Source: Pikeienuella litoralis
Lineage (GTDB): Bacteria > Pseudomonadota > Alphaproteobacteria > Rhodobacterales > Rhodobacteraceae
Direction of reading: 5' to 3'
DNA length: 64,000 bases
NCBI RefSeq assembly: GCF_037646705.1
Contig: NZ_JBBHER010000002.1
Location: forward strand, 62,001-126,000
Part shown: positions 1 to 8,299 of the stretch, in pieces
Numbering within the stretch: position 1 is the stretch's first letter
Layout: every line of letters starts with the position of its first letter
Made by a program: the position numbers and the translations under genes
Notes under the pieces: model-generated
Database searches by the model: none
Told to the model about the DNA's origin: nothing
What the model saw: only the letters and a program-made list of their open reading frames with translations

Positions 1-1
1 G

Positions 2-763
2 ACCGCCGGCCTGGCCGACGCCGCGGCGACGCCCCTCGTCGACGCTCGGGTGTCCTGCTACAGGAAGGTGTTTTTCGCGCCAACTCCGATCGACTACAGC
101 AAGCACGTCGAATTCGACAGAAAGCTGATGGCGCTTATCGGCAAGCAGTTCGAGGAAGCCGGCGCGGTGGTGCTGATGTCCTCGAACTTCTCCTATGATC
201 AGGAATGGTTCTTCCGTGAACCAATCGAGAAGCTCGACCAACTCGAAGAGCGCCTGGTTCGCTCGGTCAGCCCGATCGTGACCAGGACGATCGAGCTGTG
301 GGGCGGCTCGCCGGTGTTCATTCCGCCGGCCGAAACCTATCAGGCCGCCGAGCGCGGCGTCGTCGACAGCATCAATATGGGCGTGGCGACATCCTCGTCG
401 CTCGGCCTCTTCGAAGTGCTGCCGTATATGGTGAACGCCGACCTCTACTACGGCAACACCGTCTACACCATGAACAAGGACCGCTTCGACGAGCTCTCGC
501 CGGAGGATCAGAAGGCGGTTCTGGCGGCGGCCAGCGAGGCCGAGGAATGGACATCTCCGCGCTATACCGACTGGATCGACCGCAAGGTCGGCGACGCGGT
601 GATGAACGGCGGCCTGAACGCCCGTTCCGTCAGCAAGGACGACCGCGCCCGCATGGTGGCGCAGCTTCAGGACGGCTGGTGGGACGAGGTCAAGCAGGAT
701 GAGAATTGCGGGCCCGAGCTCGGCGCCGAGGTCGAAGCCTTGTTCAAGGCCTACGCATTTTGA
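2..763 (+). CDS. TRAP transporter solute-binding subunit (DctP type), 5' end outside the window
   Basis: C-terminal part of a periplasmic binding protein that delivers a carboxylate-type solute to a TRAP (tripartite ATP-independent periplasmic) transporter. The reading frame is open to the left edge, so the GTG at position 50 is probably internal; about 253 residues are visible. The segment PAETYQAAERGVVDSINMG is typical of the ligand-binding region of DctP proteins, and the C-terminal helices fit the family. The two membrane subunits follow at once, which supports the call. The substrate cannot be read from the sequence. The neighbouring hydrolase suggests an organic acid or a compound that yields one on hydrolysis (inference). 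Confidence 0.88.
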   Translation, partial: TAGLADAAATPLVDARVSCYRKVFFAPTPIDYSKHVEFDRKLMALIGKQFEEAGAVVLMSSNFSYDQEWFFREPIEKLDQLEERLVRSVSPIVTRTIELWGGSPVFIPPAETYQAAERGVVDSINMGVATSSSLGLFEVLPYMVNADLYYGNTVYTMNKDRFDELSPEDQKAVLAAASEAEEWTSPRYTDWIDRKVGDAVMNGGLNARSVSKDDRARMVAQLQDGWWDEVKQDENCGPELGAEVEALFKAYAF

Positions 764-813
764 GACTGACGGCTGACGACGGCGGCGGCGCGCGTCAAGG
801 CGGCGTGGGGCGG

Positions 814-1290
814 ATGCGTCGTGGTTTCGCATGGGCGGCGGACGGGCTCGCCTGGTTCGGCGCCGCCTTGATGGCGGTCGTGACCTTGTGGATCAGTTAC
901 GGCGTCGTGGCGCGCTATGCGTTCCGCGCGCCCGACGCGCTGGTCACCGAGGCCACGGCGCTGCTGCTGGTGCCGATTGCGTTTCTCGGGCTCGCCCATG
1001 CATTCAAAAGCGACGCGTTGCCGCGGGTCACGCTGCTGCTCGACGTGCTGCCGGGGCCGGTGAAGCGGGCCCTGGATATCTTCAACCTGATGCTGATGGC
1101 GGCGATCGGCGTCTTCTTCGCCACCGTCGCGGTCAAAGCCGTCTCGCGCACATGGCGCAACGGTTCGGTCTCCAACGTGATCGAGTGGCCCGAATTCTGG
1201 TTGTGGATCCCGGTCGCGCTGGCGTTCGTCGTCTTCATAGGTCTTGCGATGATCCGTCTTGCCGAGAATTTCCTCGGCGGGGAGCGTTGA
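814..1290 (+). CDS. TRAP transporter small permease (DctQ type)
   Basis: Small four-helix membrane subunit of the TRAP transporter, about 158 residues. Hydrophobic segments lie near residues 8–30, 45–65, 85–105 and 125–148, as in DctQ. The motif ARYAFRAPDALVTEATALL after helix 1 matches the usual DctQ arrangement of an aromatic/Arg segment followed by a Glu in the second helix. I chose the ATG at 814. The frame is open further upstream to 706, but that part would overlap dctP and is low-complexity. The gene lies 50 bases after dctP and one base before dctM, so the three are surely cotranscribed. Confidence 0.88.
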   Translation: MRRGFAWAADGLAWFGAALMAVVTLWISYGVVARYAFRAPDALVTEATALLLVPIAFLGLAHAFKSDALPRVTLLLDVLPGPVKRALDIFNLMLMAAIGVFFATVAVKAVSRTWRNGSVSNVIEWPEFWLWIPVALAFVVFIGLAMIRLAENFLGGER

Positions 1291-1291
1291 G

Positions 1292-2593
1292 ATGGAGTGG
1301 TACGAGGCGCTCGCCGGCATTCTGGCGCTGTTGCTTGTGCTCGTCGCCATCGGCCTTCCGCTGCCCTTCGCGCTGGCCGGCGCCGCGATCCCGTTCTTCT
1401 GGCATGTCCAGGATCTGCGCCGGGCCCTGATGGGCGCGGAGTTCATGATCTGGCAGACCTGGTTCAACTACATCCTGCTGGCGGTGCCGCTGTTCGTCTT
1501 CCTGGGGGAGCTGGTCGGCCGCTCGAATATCGGCACGGCGCTCTACCGCGCGATGCATCGCGGGGTCCGCATGCCGGGATCGGCGGCCATCGGCAGCGTC
1601 GGCGCCTGCGCCGGTTTCGGCGCCGTCTGCGGCTCAAGCATGATCGGGGCGCTCACCATCGGCGGGGTCGCGCTGCCGGAGATGCTGCGGCTCGGCTATG
1701 ACCGGCGCCTGGCCGCCGGCGTCGTCGCGGCCGGCGGCACGCTCAGCGTGCTGCTTCCGCCCAGCCTTATCCTGCTTTACTTCGGCATCATCACCGACAC
1801 CTCGATCGGCCAGCTTTTCGTCGCCGGCGTCGCGCCGGGCCTGGTGATGACCCTGCTCTTCGCGCTGGTGGTGTTCGGCTGGCGCCTGTTCGACCCGGCC
1901 GGCGTGCCCGCGCGCGCCGACGGGCAGCGCTTCGATTGGCGCGATCTTGTGGTCGGCGTGTCGCCGGTTCTCATCATCGGCTTCGTCATCATCGCCTCGA
2001 TCTACTTCGGCGTCGCCACGCCCACCGAAGCGGCCGCCGTCGCGGTGGTGTTCACCTTGCTGCTCGCCTTCGCGTTCGGCGGCCTCACCGTCGCGGCTCT
2101 CGGCCAGGCGCTGCTGGCGACCATGCGCACCATGGGCTTTCTGGGGTTGATGCTGGCGGGGGCGCTGCTGTTCGGCTACGTGCTGAATTTCTATGGCGTG
2201 CCGCAGGAGTTGGCCGCCGCGCTGACCGCGACGGCGTTGCCGCCGACCGTGCTGATTTGCCTGATCATTCTCTTTTATCTGGTGATCGGCATGTTCCTTG
2301 AGCCGACCTCGATGCTGTTCATCACCTTGCCGACGGTGTTCCCCATCGTGCAGGCGCTCGGCTTCGATCTGGTTTGGTTCGGCATCGTCTTCACCATCAC
2401 CATGGAGATCGCGGTGTTGACGCCTCCGGTCGGGCTCAACCTGTTCGTCATCCAGGGGCTGGCCCCCGACAAGGTGTCGATCACCGATGTCATCGTCGGC
2501 AGCCTGCCCTTCGTCGCGATGCTGGCGGTGATGATCGTATTGCTGTTCCTGTTCCCCAACCTGGCGCTCTGGCTGCCAAACGTACTGAGGTGA
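1292..2593 (+). CDS. TRAP transporter large permease (DctM type)
   Basis: Large membrane subunit of the TRAP transporter, about 433 residues with roughly 12 hydrophobic segments. It forms the cation-coupled transport path for the solute handed over by DctP. Family marks are the segment GGTLSVLLPPSLILLYFG, which is the conserved re-entrant region, and MEIAVLTPPVGLNLFVI near the C terminus. The ATG at 1292 follows a GGGGAG ribosome binding site and lies one base after the dctQ stop. A longer frame from 1259 would overlap dctQ and lacks a ribosome site, so I rejected it. Length is normal for the family. Confidence 0.93.
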   Translation: MEWYEALAGILALLLVLVAIGLPLPFALAGAAIPFFWHVQDLRRALMGAEFMIWQTWFNYILLAVPLFVFLGELVGRSNIGTALYRAMHRGVRMPGSAAIGSVGACAGFGAVCGSSMIGALTIGGVALPEMLRLGYDRRLAAGVVAAGGTLSVLLPPSLILLYFGIITDTSIGQLFVAGVAPGLVMTLLFALVVFGWRLFDPAGVPARADGQRFDWRDLVVGVSPVLIIGFVIIASIYFGVATPTEAAAVAVVFTLLLAFAFGGLTVAALGQALLATMRTMGFLGLMLAGALLFGYVLNFYGVPQELAAALTATALPPTVLICLIILFYLVIGMFLEPTSMLFITLPTVFPIVQALGFDLVWFGIVFTITMEIAVLTPPVGLNLFVIQGLAPDKVSITDVIVGSLPFVAMLAVMIVLLFLFPNLALWLPNVLR

Positions 2594-2597
2594 AACG

Positions 2598-3365
2598 ATG
2601 ATCAACTACGTCCGACGCGGGCAAGGGCCGACGCTGGTTCTGGTGCATGGCTTTCTCGGCGGCAGCTGCCTCTGGCGGCCGGCGATAGCGCATTTCGCCC
2701 GCTTCTTTGACACGATCGCCGTCGATCTGCCGGGTTTCGGGGCCAGCGCCGCGGCGCCTGCGCCGGGCGCGCCGCGCGACTTCAGCGCAGCCGTGTTCGA
2801 ACAGCTGGACGCGCTTGGAGTCGAGCGCTTCCATCTTGTCGGCAGCTCGATAGGCGGCTTCATCGTGCAGGAGATGGCGCTGGCGCAACCGGACCGCGTT
2901 GAGCGTCTGGTGATCTATGGCAGCTCCGCCTTCATCGACACCGCCGCGCGCTTCGAGACCGTCGAAGAGTCGGTGGCGCGCTTCCGCCGGGACGGGCTGG
3001 CCGCGACGGCGACGCGCATCGCCGAAACCTGGTTCGTCGAGGGAGCGGACACCCCGTATTTTCACCTCTGCCGCGAAGCATTGACGAATGTCGAGGTGGA
3101 GAAGGCGGCCGCGACGCTCGCCGCCTGCAGCGATTGGGACATTCGCGCGCGCCTGGCCGAGATCACGATGCCGACTTTGGTCATCGCCGGCGAGCGTGAT
3201 CGATCCTTTTCGCTGGAGCAGTTCGTCGGCTTGCGCCGCGGCCTGCCGGACGCGCAACTGGCCATTCTGCCGGACTGTGCGCATATCGCGCATCTGGAGC
3301 GGCCCGCGTTGTTCAACCAGGTCGTCACCGAGTTTCTGCTGGGGTCGCCGCGCCGCGCGGAGTGA
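2598..3365 (+). CDS. alpha/beta hydrolase
   Basis: Alpha/beta-hydrolase-fold enzyme of 255 residues, starting 4 bases after dctM. The HG oxyanion region is VHGFLGG (residues 16–22). The nucleophile elbow is GSSIGG with Ser84. The likely catalytic acid is Asp201 in AGERDRSF, and the likely catalytic His is His229 in CAHIAHLERP, where the spacing H-x4-E-x-P matches the family. All triad residues are present, so it should be active as an esterase, lactonase or C–C bond hydrolase; the substrate is not evident. Tight coupling to the TRAP genes suggests it acts on the imported solute (inference). Confidence 0.88.
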   Translation: MINYVRRGQGPTLVLVHGFLGGSCLWRPAIAHFARFFDTIAVDLPGFGASAAAPAPGAPRDFSAAVFEQLDALGVERFHLVGSSIGGFIVQEMALAQPDRVERLVIYGSSAFIDTAARFETVEESVARFRRDGLAATATRIAETWFVEGADTPYFHLCREALTNVEVEKAAATLAACSDWDIRARLAEITMPTLVIAGERDRSFSLEQFVGLRRGLPDAQLAILPDCAHIAHLERPALFNQVVTEFLLGSPRRAE

Positions 3366-3720
3366 GCCCGCCCTTGATTGCGGTTGCGGCCTCTCCGGCC
3401 TCAACCGCACGGAAACGGGCGATGCGGCCCGCGCCGATCCATCCATCCTTCTGACTGGATCTGACGCGGCTCAGGCGACTCTTCGCGCGTCTCCGCCAGC
3501 AGGCCACGGCTGACGAAGAGGCGCCGAGCGCGAAGAGACGCGCGTGACCCGCAAGGAGCGAAACGGAAAAACCTGACGGAACAGCTTGATTTCAGCGCCC
3601 GCAGTCACAGAGTCTCTTCGACAGCAGAGAAGGGCGAAACGCGCATGACACTCGACGGAAAGAACCGCGCCATCGCCGGCGGCGCCGGCGCGCATGGGCG
3701 GTTGGCGGATGGCGTGAGCC
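3366..3720 (+). other. 355-base region between the hydrolase and the flavin disulfide reductase
   Basis: No convincing conserved gene. It contains a 10-base inverted repeat, CTCTTCGCGC at 3479–3488 and GCGCGAAGAG at 3528–3537, separated by 39 bases, which could form a weak hairpin after the hydrolase gene. A 27-codon open frame at 3645–3728 runs into the next gene and is listed separately. I see no clear promoter. Confidence 0.5.
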
Positions 3721-3728
3721 ATGCGTGA
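3645..3728 (+). CDS. possible 27-codon leader ORF overlapping the reductase start
   Basis: An ATG at 3645 opens 27 codons ending at TGA 3726–3728, so it overlaps the reductase start at 3721 by 8 bases. The peptide begins MTLDGKNRAIAGGAGAHGR, which looks like the first strand and glycine loop of a short-chain dehydrogenase that then breaks off. It may be an eroded SDR start, a leader that couples translation to the reductase, or chance. A purine-rich AGAAGGG lies about 10 bases upstream. Nothing here proves translation. Confidence 0.22.
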   Translation: MTLDGKNRAIAGGAGAHGRLADGVSHA

Positions 3729-5151
3729 GGTTGATGTCGCCGTCATCGGCGCAGGCACCGCCGGCATGGGGGCCTATCACGCGGCGCGCAAGCACACCGA
3801 CCGGGTCGTCCTGATCGAGGGCGGGCCCTATGGCACCACCTGCGCCCGTGTGGGCTGCATGCCCTCGAAACTGTTGATCGCGGCGGCCGAAGCGGCCGAG
3901 GCGGTGCGCGAAGCCGCCGGTTTCGGCGTCCACGCCGGCGCGCCGCGCGTCGACGGGGCCGAGGTGATGAACCGGGTCCGGCGGGAGCGCGACCGCTTCG
4001 TCGGCTTCGTGATCGAGACGGTGGAGGGGTTCGATCCCTCCCAGCGCCTGAAGGGCGGCGCGCGGTTCGAGGATCCGCATACCCTGCGGCTCGACACTGG
4101 CGAGACCGTGCGCGCCCGGCGCATCGTCGTCGCCACCGGGTCGGTCCCGGTCCGGCCGTCTGTCTTCGACGCGGTCGGCGACAGGCTCATCGTCAATGAC
4201 GACGTGTTCGACTGGACCGACCTGCCTGAATCGGTTGCGGTCTTCGGCGCCGGCTCGATCGGGCTGGAGCTCGCGCTGGCGCTCGCGCGGCTGGGCGTGC
4301 GGGTCAGGCTTTTCGGCCGCGGCGGCGGCGTCGGCCCGCTTCGCGATCCCGCGGTGCGCGCCGCCGCCGCCGCCGTCATCGGGGCCGCCCTGCCGTTCCT
4401 TCCAGACGCCGACGTGCGGGAGATCACGCGCGAGGGCGACAGGGTGGTGGTGCGGTTCGATGAAGGCGGCGTCACACATGAAGAGCGCTTCGACTGGCTT
4501 CTGGCCGCGACGGGCAGGGCGCCGGCGCTCGACGGGCTCAACCTCGCGGCCTCCGGCCTCCGGCTCGATGACCGCGGCGCGCCGGAGGTCGATCCGCTGA
4601 CCATGCAGGCGGAGGGCGGCCATATCTTCTTCGCGGGCGATGTCGCCGCCCGCATCCCGCTGCTGCACGAAGCCGCCGACGACGGCCGCATCGCGGGCGC
4701 CAACGCCGGGCGCTTTCCCGATGTGACGCCCCATCGCCGCCGCACGCCTCTGGGGATCGTCTTCACCGATCCCAACATCGCCACGGTGGGCGCGTCCTTC
4801 GCGGACCTCTGCGAAGGCGCGCGGGGCTTCGCCATCGGCGAGGTGGATTTCGTCGATCAGGGCCGCGCGCGCGTGCTGCGCCGGAACCGCGGCCTGCTGC
4901 GCATCTATGGCGAGCGCGCCACCGGCCGCCTGCTCGGCGCGGAGATGATCGCGCCGGGGGGCGAGCATCTGGCGCATCTGCTGGCCTGGGCGATACAGGC
5001 CGGGATGGACGTGGATACGGCGCTGGAGATGCCCTTTTATCACCCGGTGATCGAGGAGGGGCTGCGCACGGCCCTGCGCGACCTGAGCGTGAATCTCGGC
5101 CGCCGGGGCGGACACCCGCCGCGCAGCATCGACTGCGGGCCAGGCGCCTGA
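3721..5151 (+). CDS. dihydrolipoyl dehydrogenase-like flavin disulfide oxidoreductase
   Basis: FAD-dependent class I pyridine nucleotide disulfide oxidoreductase, 476 residues. The FAD-binding GxGxxG is GAGTAGMG (residues 10–17), the redox disulfide is Cys41/Cys46 in CARVGCMPSK, a second nucleotide-binding motif GAGSIGLE lies near residue 178, and the second FAD motif is FAGDVAAR. The dimerisation domain ends with YHPVIEEGL, where His and Glu form the active-site pair of this class. No E1/E2 dehydrogenase genes are near, so it is probably not a standard 2-oxoacid dehydrogenase E3. The AhpD-like, DsbA-like and TetR genes facing it suggest a thiol-redox role. Lipoamide, mycothiol-like or another disulfide could be the substrate. 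Confidence 0.88.
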   Translation: MREVDVAVIGAGTAGMGAYHAARKHTDRVVLIEGGPYGTTCARVGCMPSKLLIAAAEAAEAVREAAGFGVHAGAPRVDGAEVMNRVRRERDRFVGFVIETVEGFDPSQRLKGGARFEDPHTLRLDTGETVRARRIVVATGSVPVRPSVFDAVGDRLIVNDDVFDWTDLPESVAVFGAGSIGLELALALARLGVRVRLFGRGGGVGPLRDPAVRAAAAAVIGAALPFLPDADVREITREGDRVVVRFDEGGVTHEERFDWLLAATGRAPALDGLNLAASGLRLDDRGAPEVDPLTMQAEGGHIFFAGDVAARIPLLHEAADDGRIAGANAGRFPDVTPHRRRTPLGIVFTDPNIATVGASFADLCEGARGFAIGEVDFVDQGRARVLRRNRGLLRIYGERATGRLLGAEMIAPGGEHLAHLLAWAIQAGMDVDTALEMPFYHPVIEEGLRTALRDLSVNLGRRGGHPPRSIDCGPGA

Positions 5152-5257
5152 CGCGGGCCGGGACCGGCCACGGGCCCATGACCGGGATGAAACGCTGCGC
5201 CAACGGCGCCGACAGCCCGCTTGATGCGCTGAAAGCCCGGCGCCCGAGGCGGCCGCG

Positions 5258-5851
5258 TCAGGGTGCGAGCGCTTCAACCTCGCGCGCCATGTCCTCGGCC
5301 AGATCCTCAAGGTCGGCCTGTCCCGCGCCTTGGTGAAGCTCCAACCGCAGGGCGGTGAGGTTCGCCTGGTAGCGGCGCGCATGCCGGTCGGGGTCGGCGT
5401 TCGGAGGAAGTTCGCCGCGCGCCTTCGCCGCCTCGAACGCTCCGGCGATCTCAGCCCGCATGGCGCGCAGATACGCGCGAGAGCGTTCCGCGATCGCCGG
5501 GTCGGTCGACCGTGTGTCGATCATCGTCTTGGTCAGCATGCAGGCCTTTCGCGCCGCGTCATCGCCGGATAGGCGGGCGTAGGAGCGCAGATGATCCGCC
5601 AGTCCCTGCAACGGCGACGCCGCCTGCGCCACCTGTTTGCGGAACCGCCGACGCGAGTTCGTGAAATACCTCTCGAGCGCGAGAAGATAGAGGTTTTCCT
5701 TGCTTTTGAACGCGGCGTAGATGCTGCCCGGCTTCATGCGCAGCGCCGATTCCAGCTCCTTGAGCGATGTCGCGTGGTACCCCTTGTCCCAGAACAGGGA
5801 CATGGCCGCGTCGAGCGCCGCGTCACGGTCATAGGGGGCGGCGCGGGGCAT
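5258..5851 (-). CDS. TetR/AcrR family transcriptional regulator
   Basis: Regulator of 197 residues. The N-terminal helix-turn-helix spans about residues 8–55, with the recognition part GYHATSLKELESAL followed by GSIYAAFKSKENLY, the standard TetR end of the DNA-binding domain (compare YxHFxSKExL). The remainder is helical and alanine/arginine rich, fitting a TetR_C ligand domain. It is the third gene of a minus-strand unit after the AhpD-like and DsbA-like genes, starting 4 bases after the DsbA gene. It probably represses its own unit through the paired palindromes at 7529–7568 (inference). The C-terminal domain resembles regulators that sense electrophiles, but the ligand is unknown. Confidence 0.88.
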   Translation of the reverse strand: MPRAAPYDRDAALDAAMSLFWDKGYHATSLKELESALRMKPGSIYAAFKSKENLYLLALERYFTNSRRRFRKQVAQAASPLQGLADHLRSYARLSGDDAARKACMLTKTMIDTRSTDPAIAERSRAYLRAMRAEIAGAFEAAKARGELPPNADPDRHARRYQANLTALRLELHQGAGQADLEDLAEDMAREVEALAP

Positions 5852-5855
5852 GTGG

Positions 5856-6503
5856 TCAGGCCTCCTGCTTTGCGAGCTGGCGCAGGATGCTGGTGTAATT
5901 CTCCACGCCCTGGGCGCCCGTGACCAGATGCTTGCGATCGAAGATTACGGCCGGAACGCCCTGAATCCCCTGACGCAGCCAGAATTTCTCCTGTTCCCGC
6001 ACCGCGTCCGCAAAGCGCCGATCCTCAAGCACGGCCAGCGCTTCGTCCCGGTCCAGCCCGATTTCGCCCGCGACATCCGCCAGCACGGCGATGTCCGACA
6101 GATCGCGCCGGTTGGTGAAATGGGCCGTGAACAGGGCCATCTTCAGATCGTGTTTGCGGCCCTCTTGGTCCGCCCAATGCAGCAGCTGGTGGGCGGCGAA
6201 AGTGTTGTGCATCCGCATGGCGTCCGAAAAGCGGAAATCGAAGCCCAGATCGGCGCCGAGCGCCGTCATCTGCGCGCGGCTTTGGGCGGATTGTTCGGGG
6301 GTGGAGCCATATTTCTCGACGATATGCTCACGCATGTTCTGCCCCTCGGGGGGCATCTCCGGATTCAATTCGAACGGGTGCCAATGAACCTCATGCGGGG
6401 CGCCGGTCTCCTCCAGCGCCTGGGCGAGCTGGCGGTAGCCTATGATGCACCAGGGGCACATCACGTCCGATACGATGTCGATGCGAAGCGGTTGGGGCGT
6501 CAT
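5856..6503 (-). CDS. DsbA family oxidoreductase, FrnE type
   Basis: Thioredoxin-fold protein of 215 residues with a CPWC active site at Cys16 and Cys19 near the N terminus (VSDVMCPWCIIG), a helical insertion, and the cis-Pro region VPAVIF near residue 185. There is no signal peptide, so unlike true DsbA it acts in the cytoplasm, like FrnE proteins, which have disulfide isomerase activity in some bacteria. It lies between the AhpD-like gene (283 bases upstream) and the TetR gene (4 bases downstream). That context suggests handling of thiol or electrophile stress. Alternative: an isomerase such as 2-hydroxychromene-2-carboxylate isomerase, but that subfamily lacks CPWC. Confidence 0.9.
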   Translation of the reverse strand: MTPQPLRIDIVSDVMCPWCIIGYRQLAQALEETGAPHEVHWHPFELNPEMPPEGQNMREHIVEKYGSTPEQSAQSRAQMTALGADLGFDFRFSDAMRMHNTFAAHQLLHWADQEGRKHDLKMALFTAHFTNRRDLSDIAVLADVAGEIGLDRDEALAVLEDRRFADAVREQEKFWLRQGIQGVPAVIFDRKHLVTGAQGVENYTSILRQLAKQEA

Positions 6504-6786
6504 GTCGTTTTCCTTTCAGGACTGGCTTTCCCATGAAACCACAGTCGAAGATCGCAGATGTCGAACGCAAACGAGAATGGCCCGACGGCAAGGGGCGGCG
6601 TCAAGAGCGGTCTCTGGCTCCCGGCGCGAACGAAGCTCGGCGAGGGGTGGCGCAGGACCATCCGGGCCGGTCTCCAAATCGCGATGGAGGATCGAAGGGG
6701 CGCCGGGGTCCCGGCGCGCGGGGCGTGTCAGGCGCCCTTTTCCGCACGCCGGGGCGCGCGGCCCCCGCTGGGGGCCGCGGTCCGGA

Positions 6787-7350
6787 TCAGGCGGCCTTGT
6801 CGGTCCGCGACCAGGAAAACTTCTCGAACACCTTGTCCACCGGCGTGTTCGCCAGATGGTTGGTGTAGTTGGACATGATCTTCTGAGCGTATCCCAGGAT
6901 CACTTCGAGAATATTGCGTTTGGTGAAGCCCGCGTCGAGGAAGGCCTGCACATCCTCATCGGACACGACGCCGCGATCACGGACCAGCTTCAGCGTGAAG
7001 GTGCGGAGCGCTTCGAGCCGAGCATTCGGCAGCGGGGTCTCATTGCGCAACGCGTCCGTGATCGCGTCGTCCACCTTCATCATCTTGGCGATGCCGGTGT
7101 GGGCGGGAACGCAGTAATGGCATTCGTTTTCAACGTTGATGGTCTGCCACACGACGGTCAGCTCGTCCTTGTCGAAGCTGGAGTTGACGAACAGTTCGTG
7201 CGTCCGCTGGTAGGCCTCCAGCAAGCCGGGCGCCTCGGCCATCACGGCGTGCAGTCCCGGCAGGCGGCCATTGGCGGCCATGGATTTGGCGATCAGCGGC
7301 TTGGAGGCTTCAGGGGCGGATTCTTCGGTGTGAATGGTGAACTCGGTCAT
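6787..7350 (-). CDS. AhpD-like carboxymuconolactone decarboxylase family protein
   Basis: All-helical CMD/AhpD-family protein, 187 residues. The redox centre is ENECHYCVPAH, with Cys77, Cys80 and His84, matching the E-x-C-x-x-C-x-x-x-H pattern of alkylhydroperoxidases of the AhpD group. It is therefore likely a peroxidase or thiol-redox protein and not a decarboxylase. An AGGAGAGAC ribosome site lies just before the ATG. It is the first gene of a unit with the DsbA-like and TetR genes. A 253-base upstream region carries two 16-base palindromes, so expression is probably controlled by the TetR protein. The physiological reductant may be the flavoprotein at 3721–5151 (inference). Confidence 0.88.
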   Translation of the reverse strand: MTEFTIHTEESAPEASKPLIAKSMAANGRLPGLHAVMAEAPGLLEAYQRTHELFVNSSFDKDELTVVWQTINVENECHYCVPAHTGIAKMMKVDDAITDALRNETPLPNARLEALRTFTLKLVRDRGVVSDEDVQAFLDAGFTKRNILEVILGYAQKIMSNYTNHLANTPVDKVFEKFSWSRTDKAA

Positions 7351-7528
7351 GGGTCTCTCCTGAGAATGAGGGGTGTTGGCGTGAGTGGCGGCGTGGGGCG
7401 CCGCGAGAAGGCGGCGCCGATTCAGGCTGGGATCGGGCGATCACAGCCGCCGGGACGATTCATGTTGCGTCACCTTCATCATGCTCGCCCGGCGCGGTCC
7501 CGAACGCTGTAGACGGCATATGGTGCAT

Positions 7529-7568
7529 TTGAGCGATTGCTCAAGTCTCAAATTGAATGATCACTCAA
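7529..7568 (-). promoter_or_regulatory. paired 16-bp palindromes, probable TetR operators
   Basis: Two related palindromes, TTGAGCGATTGCTCAA (7529–7544) and TTGAATGATCACTCAA (7553–7568), have centres 24 bases apart and share the frame TTGA..GAT..CTCAA. Read on the minus strand, the 7529 site overlaps a possible -35 (TTGAGC) spaced 18 bases from TATGCC. They lie 179–218 bases upstream of the AhpD-like gene. A TetR gene in the same unit is the natural ligand (inference). Confidence 0.65.
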
Positions 7569-7603
7569 ACGTGAGGGTCGGACGCTCGGCCGCCGGCCGC
7601 GCC

Positions 7604-8299
7604 TCAGATGCCGAGCCGCGCTTCCAGAAGGCTCCGGTCGGCGCGGAGGGCGTCGCCGCTCACCATCTCGCGGTTGCGGCCATTCTCGATGAAGGCGGCC
7701 CGGTCGGCGAGCGCGAGGATGGTGTCGATCCGCTGCTCGACGAGGATGATGGCGACGCCGGCGGCCTTCAGCTTCAGCGTGACCTCGCGCATCAGATCGA
7801 CCATCGAGGGTTGCAGCCCTTCGGTCGGCTCGTCGAGGAGGAGCACGCGGGGCTCGAGGCAGAGCGCGCGCGCAGTGGCGAGCATCTGTTGCTCGCCGCC
7901 CGAGAGGGTGTCCGCGCGCTGATCCAGCCGCTCGCGGAGGCGGGGAAAGAGCGCCAGCGCGCGCGCGCGCGCCTCGGGCCCGGAGCCGCGCGCCATCAGG
8001 CCGATCTCGATGTTCTCGGCGACGGTCATCTCCGCGAAAAGCCGGCGGCCCTGCGGCACATAGCCGATGCGCCGGCGCGGGATCTCATGCGGGGGGAGGC
8101 CCTGAATCTCCGCCCCGTCGAGCGTGATCCGCCCGGCGCGCGCGGGGATCAGGCCCATGATCGCCTTCATCGCCGTGGTCTTGCCGGCGCCGTTCCGGCC
8201 GAGAAGGCAGAGGATCTCGCCCGGGCGCGCCTCCAGATCGAGGCCGAAGAGGATGTTGAGATCGCCGTAGCCGGCGTCGAGATTTTCGACCCTGAGCAT
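7604..8299 (-). CDS. livF: Liv-type ABC transporter ATP-binding protein (LivF)
   Basis: ATPase subunit of 231 residues of a branched-chain amino acid/amide type importer. The Walker A is GRNGAGKTT (residues 34–42), the signature LSGGEQQM, and the Walker B VLLLDEPTEGL. The pattern EGLQPSMV after Walker B is characteristic of LivF over LivG. It is the last gene of the operon and its ATG shares one base with the livG stop. Length and domain composition are normal for LivF. The transported solute is set by the binding protein at 10912–12207, which is not a classic leucine-binding protein, so the symbol denotes family and not substrate. Confidence 0.9.
   Translation of the reverse strand: MLRVENLDAGYGDLNILFGLDLEARPGEILCLLGRNGAGKTTAMKAIMGLIPARAGRITLDGAEIQGLPPHEIPRRRIGYVPQGRRLFAEMTVAENIEIGLMARGSGPEARARALALFPRLRERLDQRADTLSGGEQQMLATARALCLEPRVLLLDEPTEGLQPSMVDLMREVTLKLKAAGVAIILVEQRIDTILALADRAAFIENGRNREMVSGDALRADRSLLEARLGI

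Noticed and set aside
3592..5382. A 596-codon open frame antisense to the flavin reductase.
   Set aside because: The plus-strand gene has complete FAD, disulfide and dimer motifs; the antisense frame is low-complexity and overlaps the TetR gene too.
7529..7568. FNR or CRP binding sites for the palindromes.
   Set aside because: The arms TTGAG/CTCAA and spacing do not match TTGAT-N4-ATCAA or TGTGA-N6-TCACA, whereas a TetR gene is in the controlled unit.
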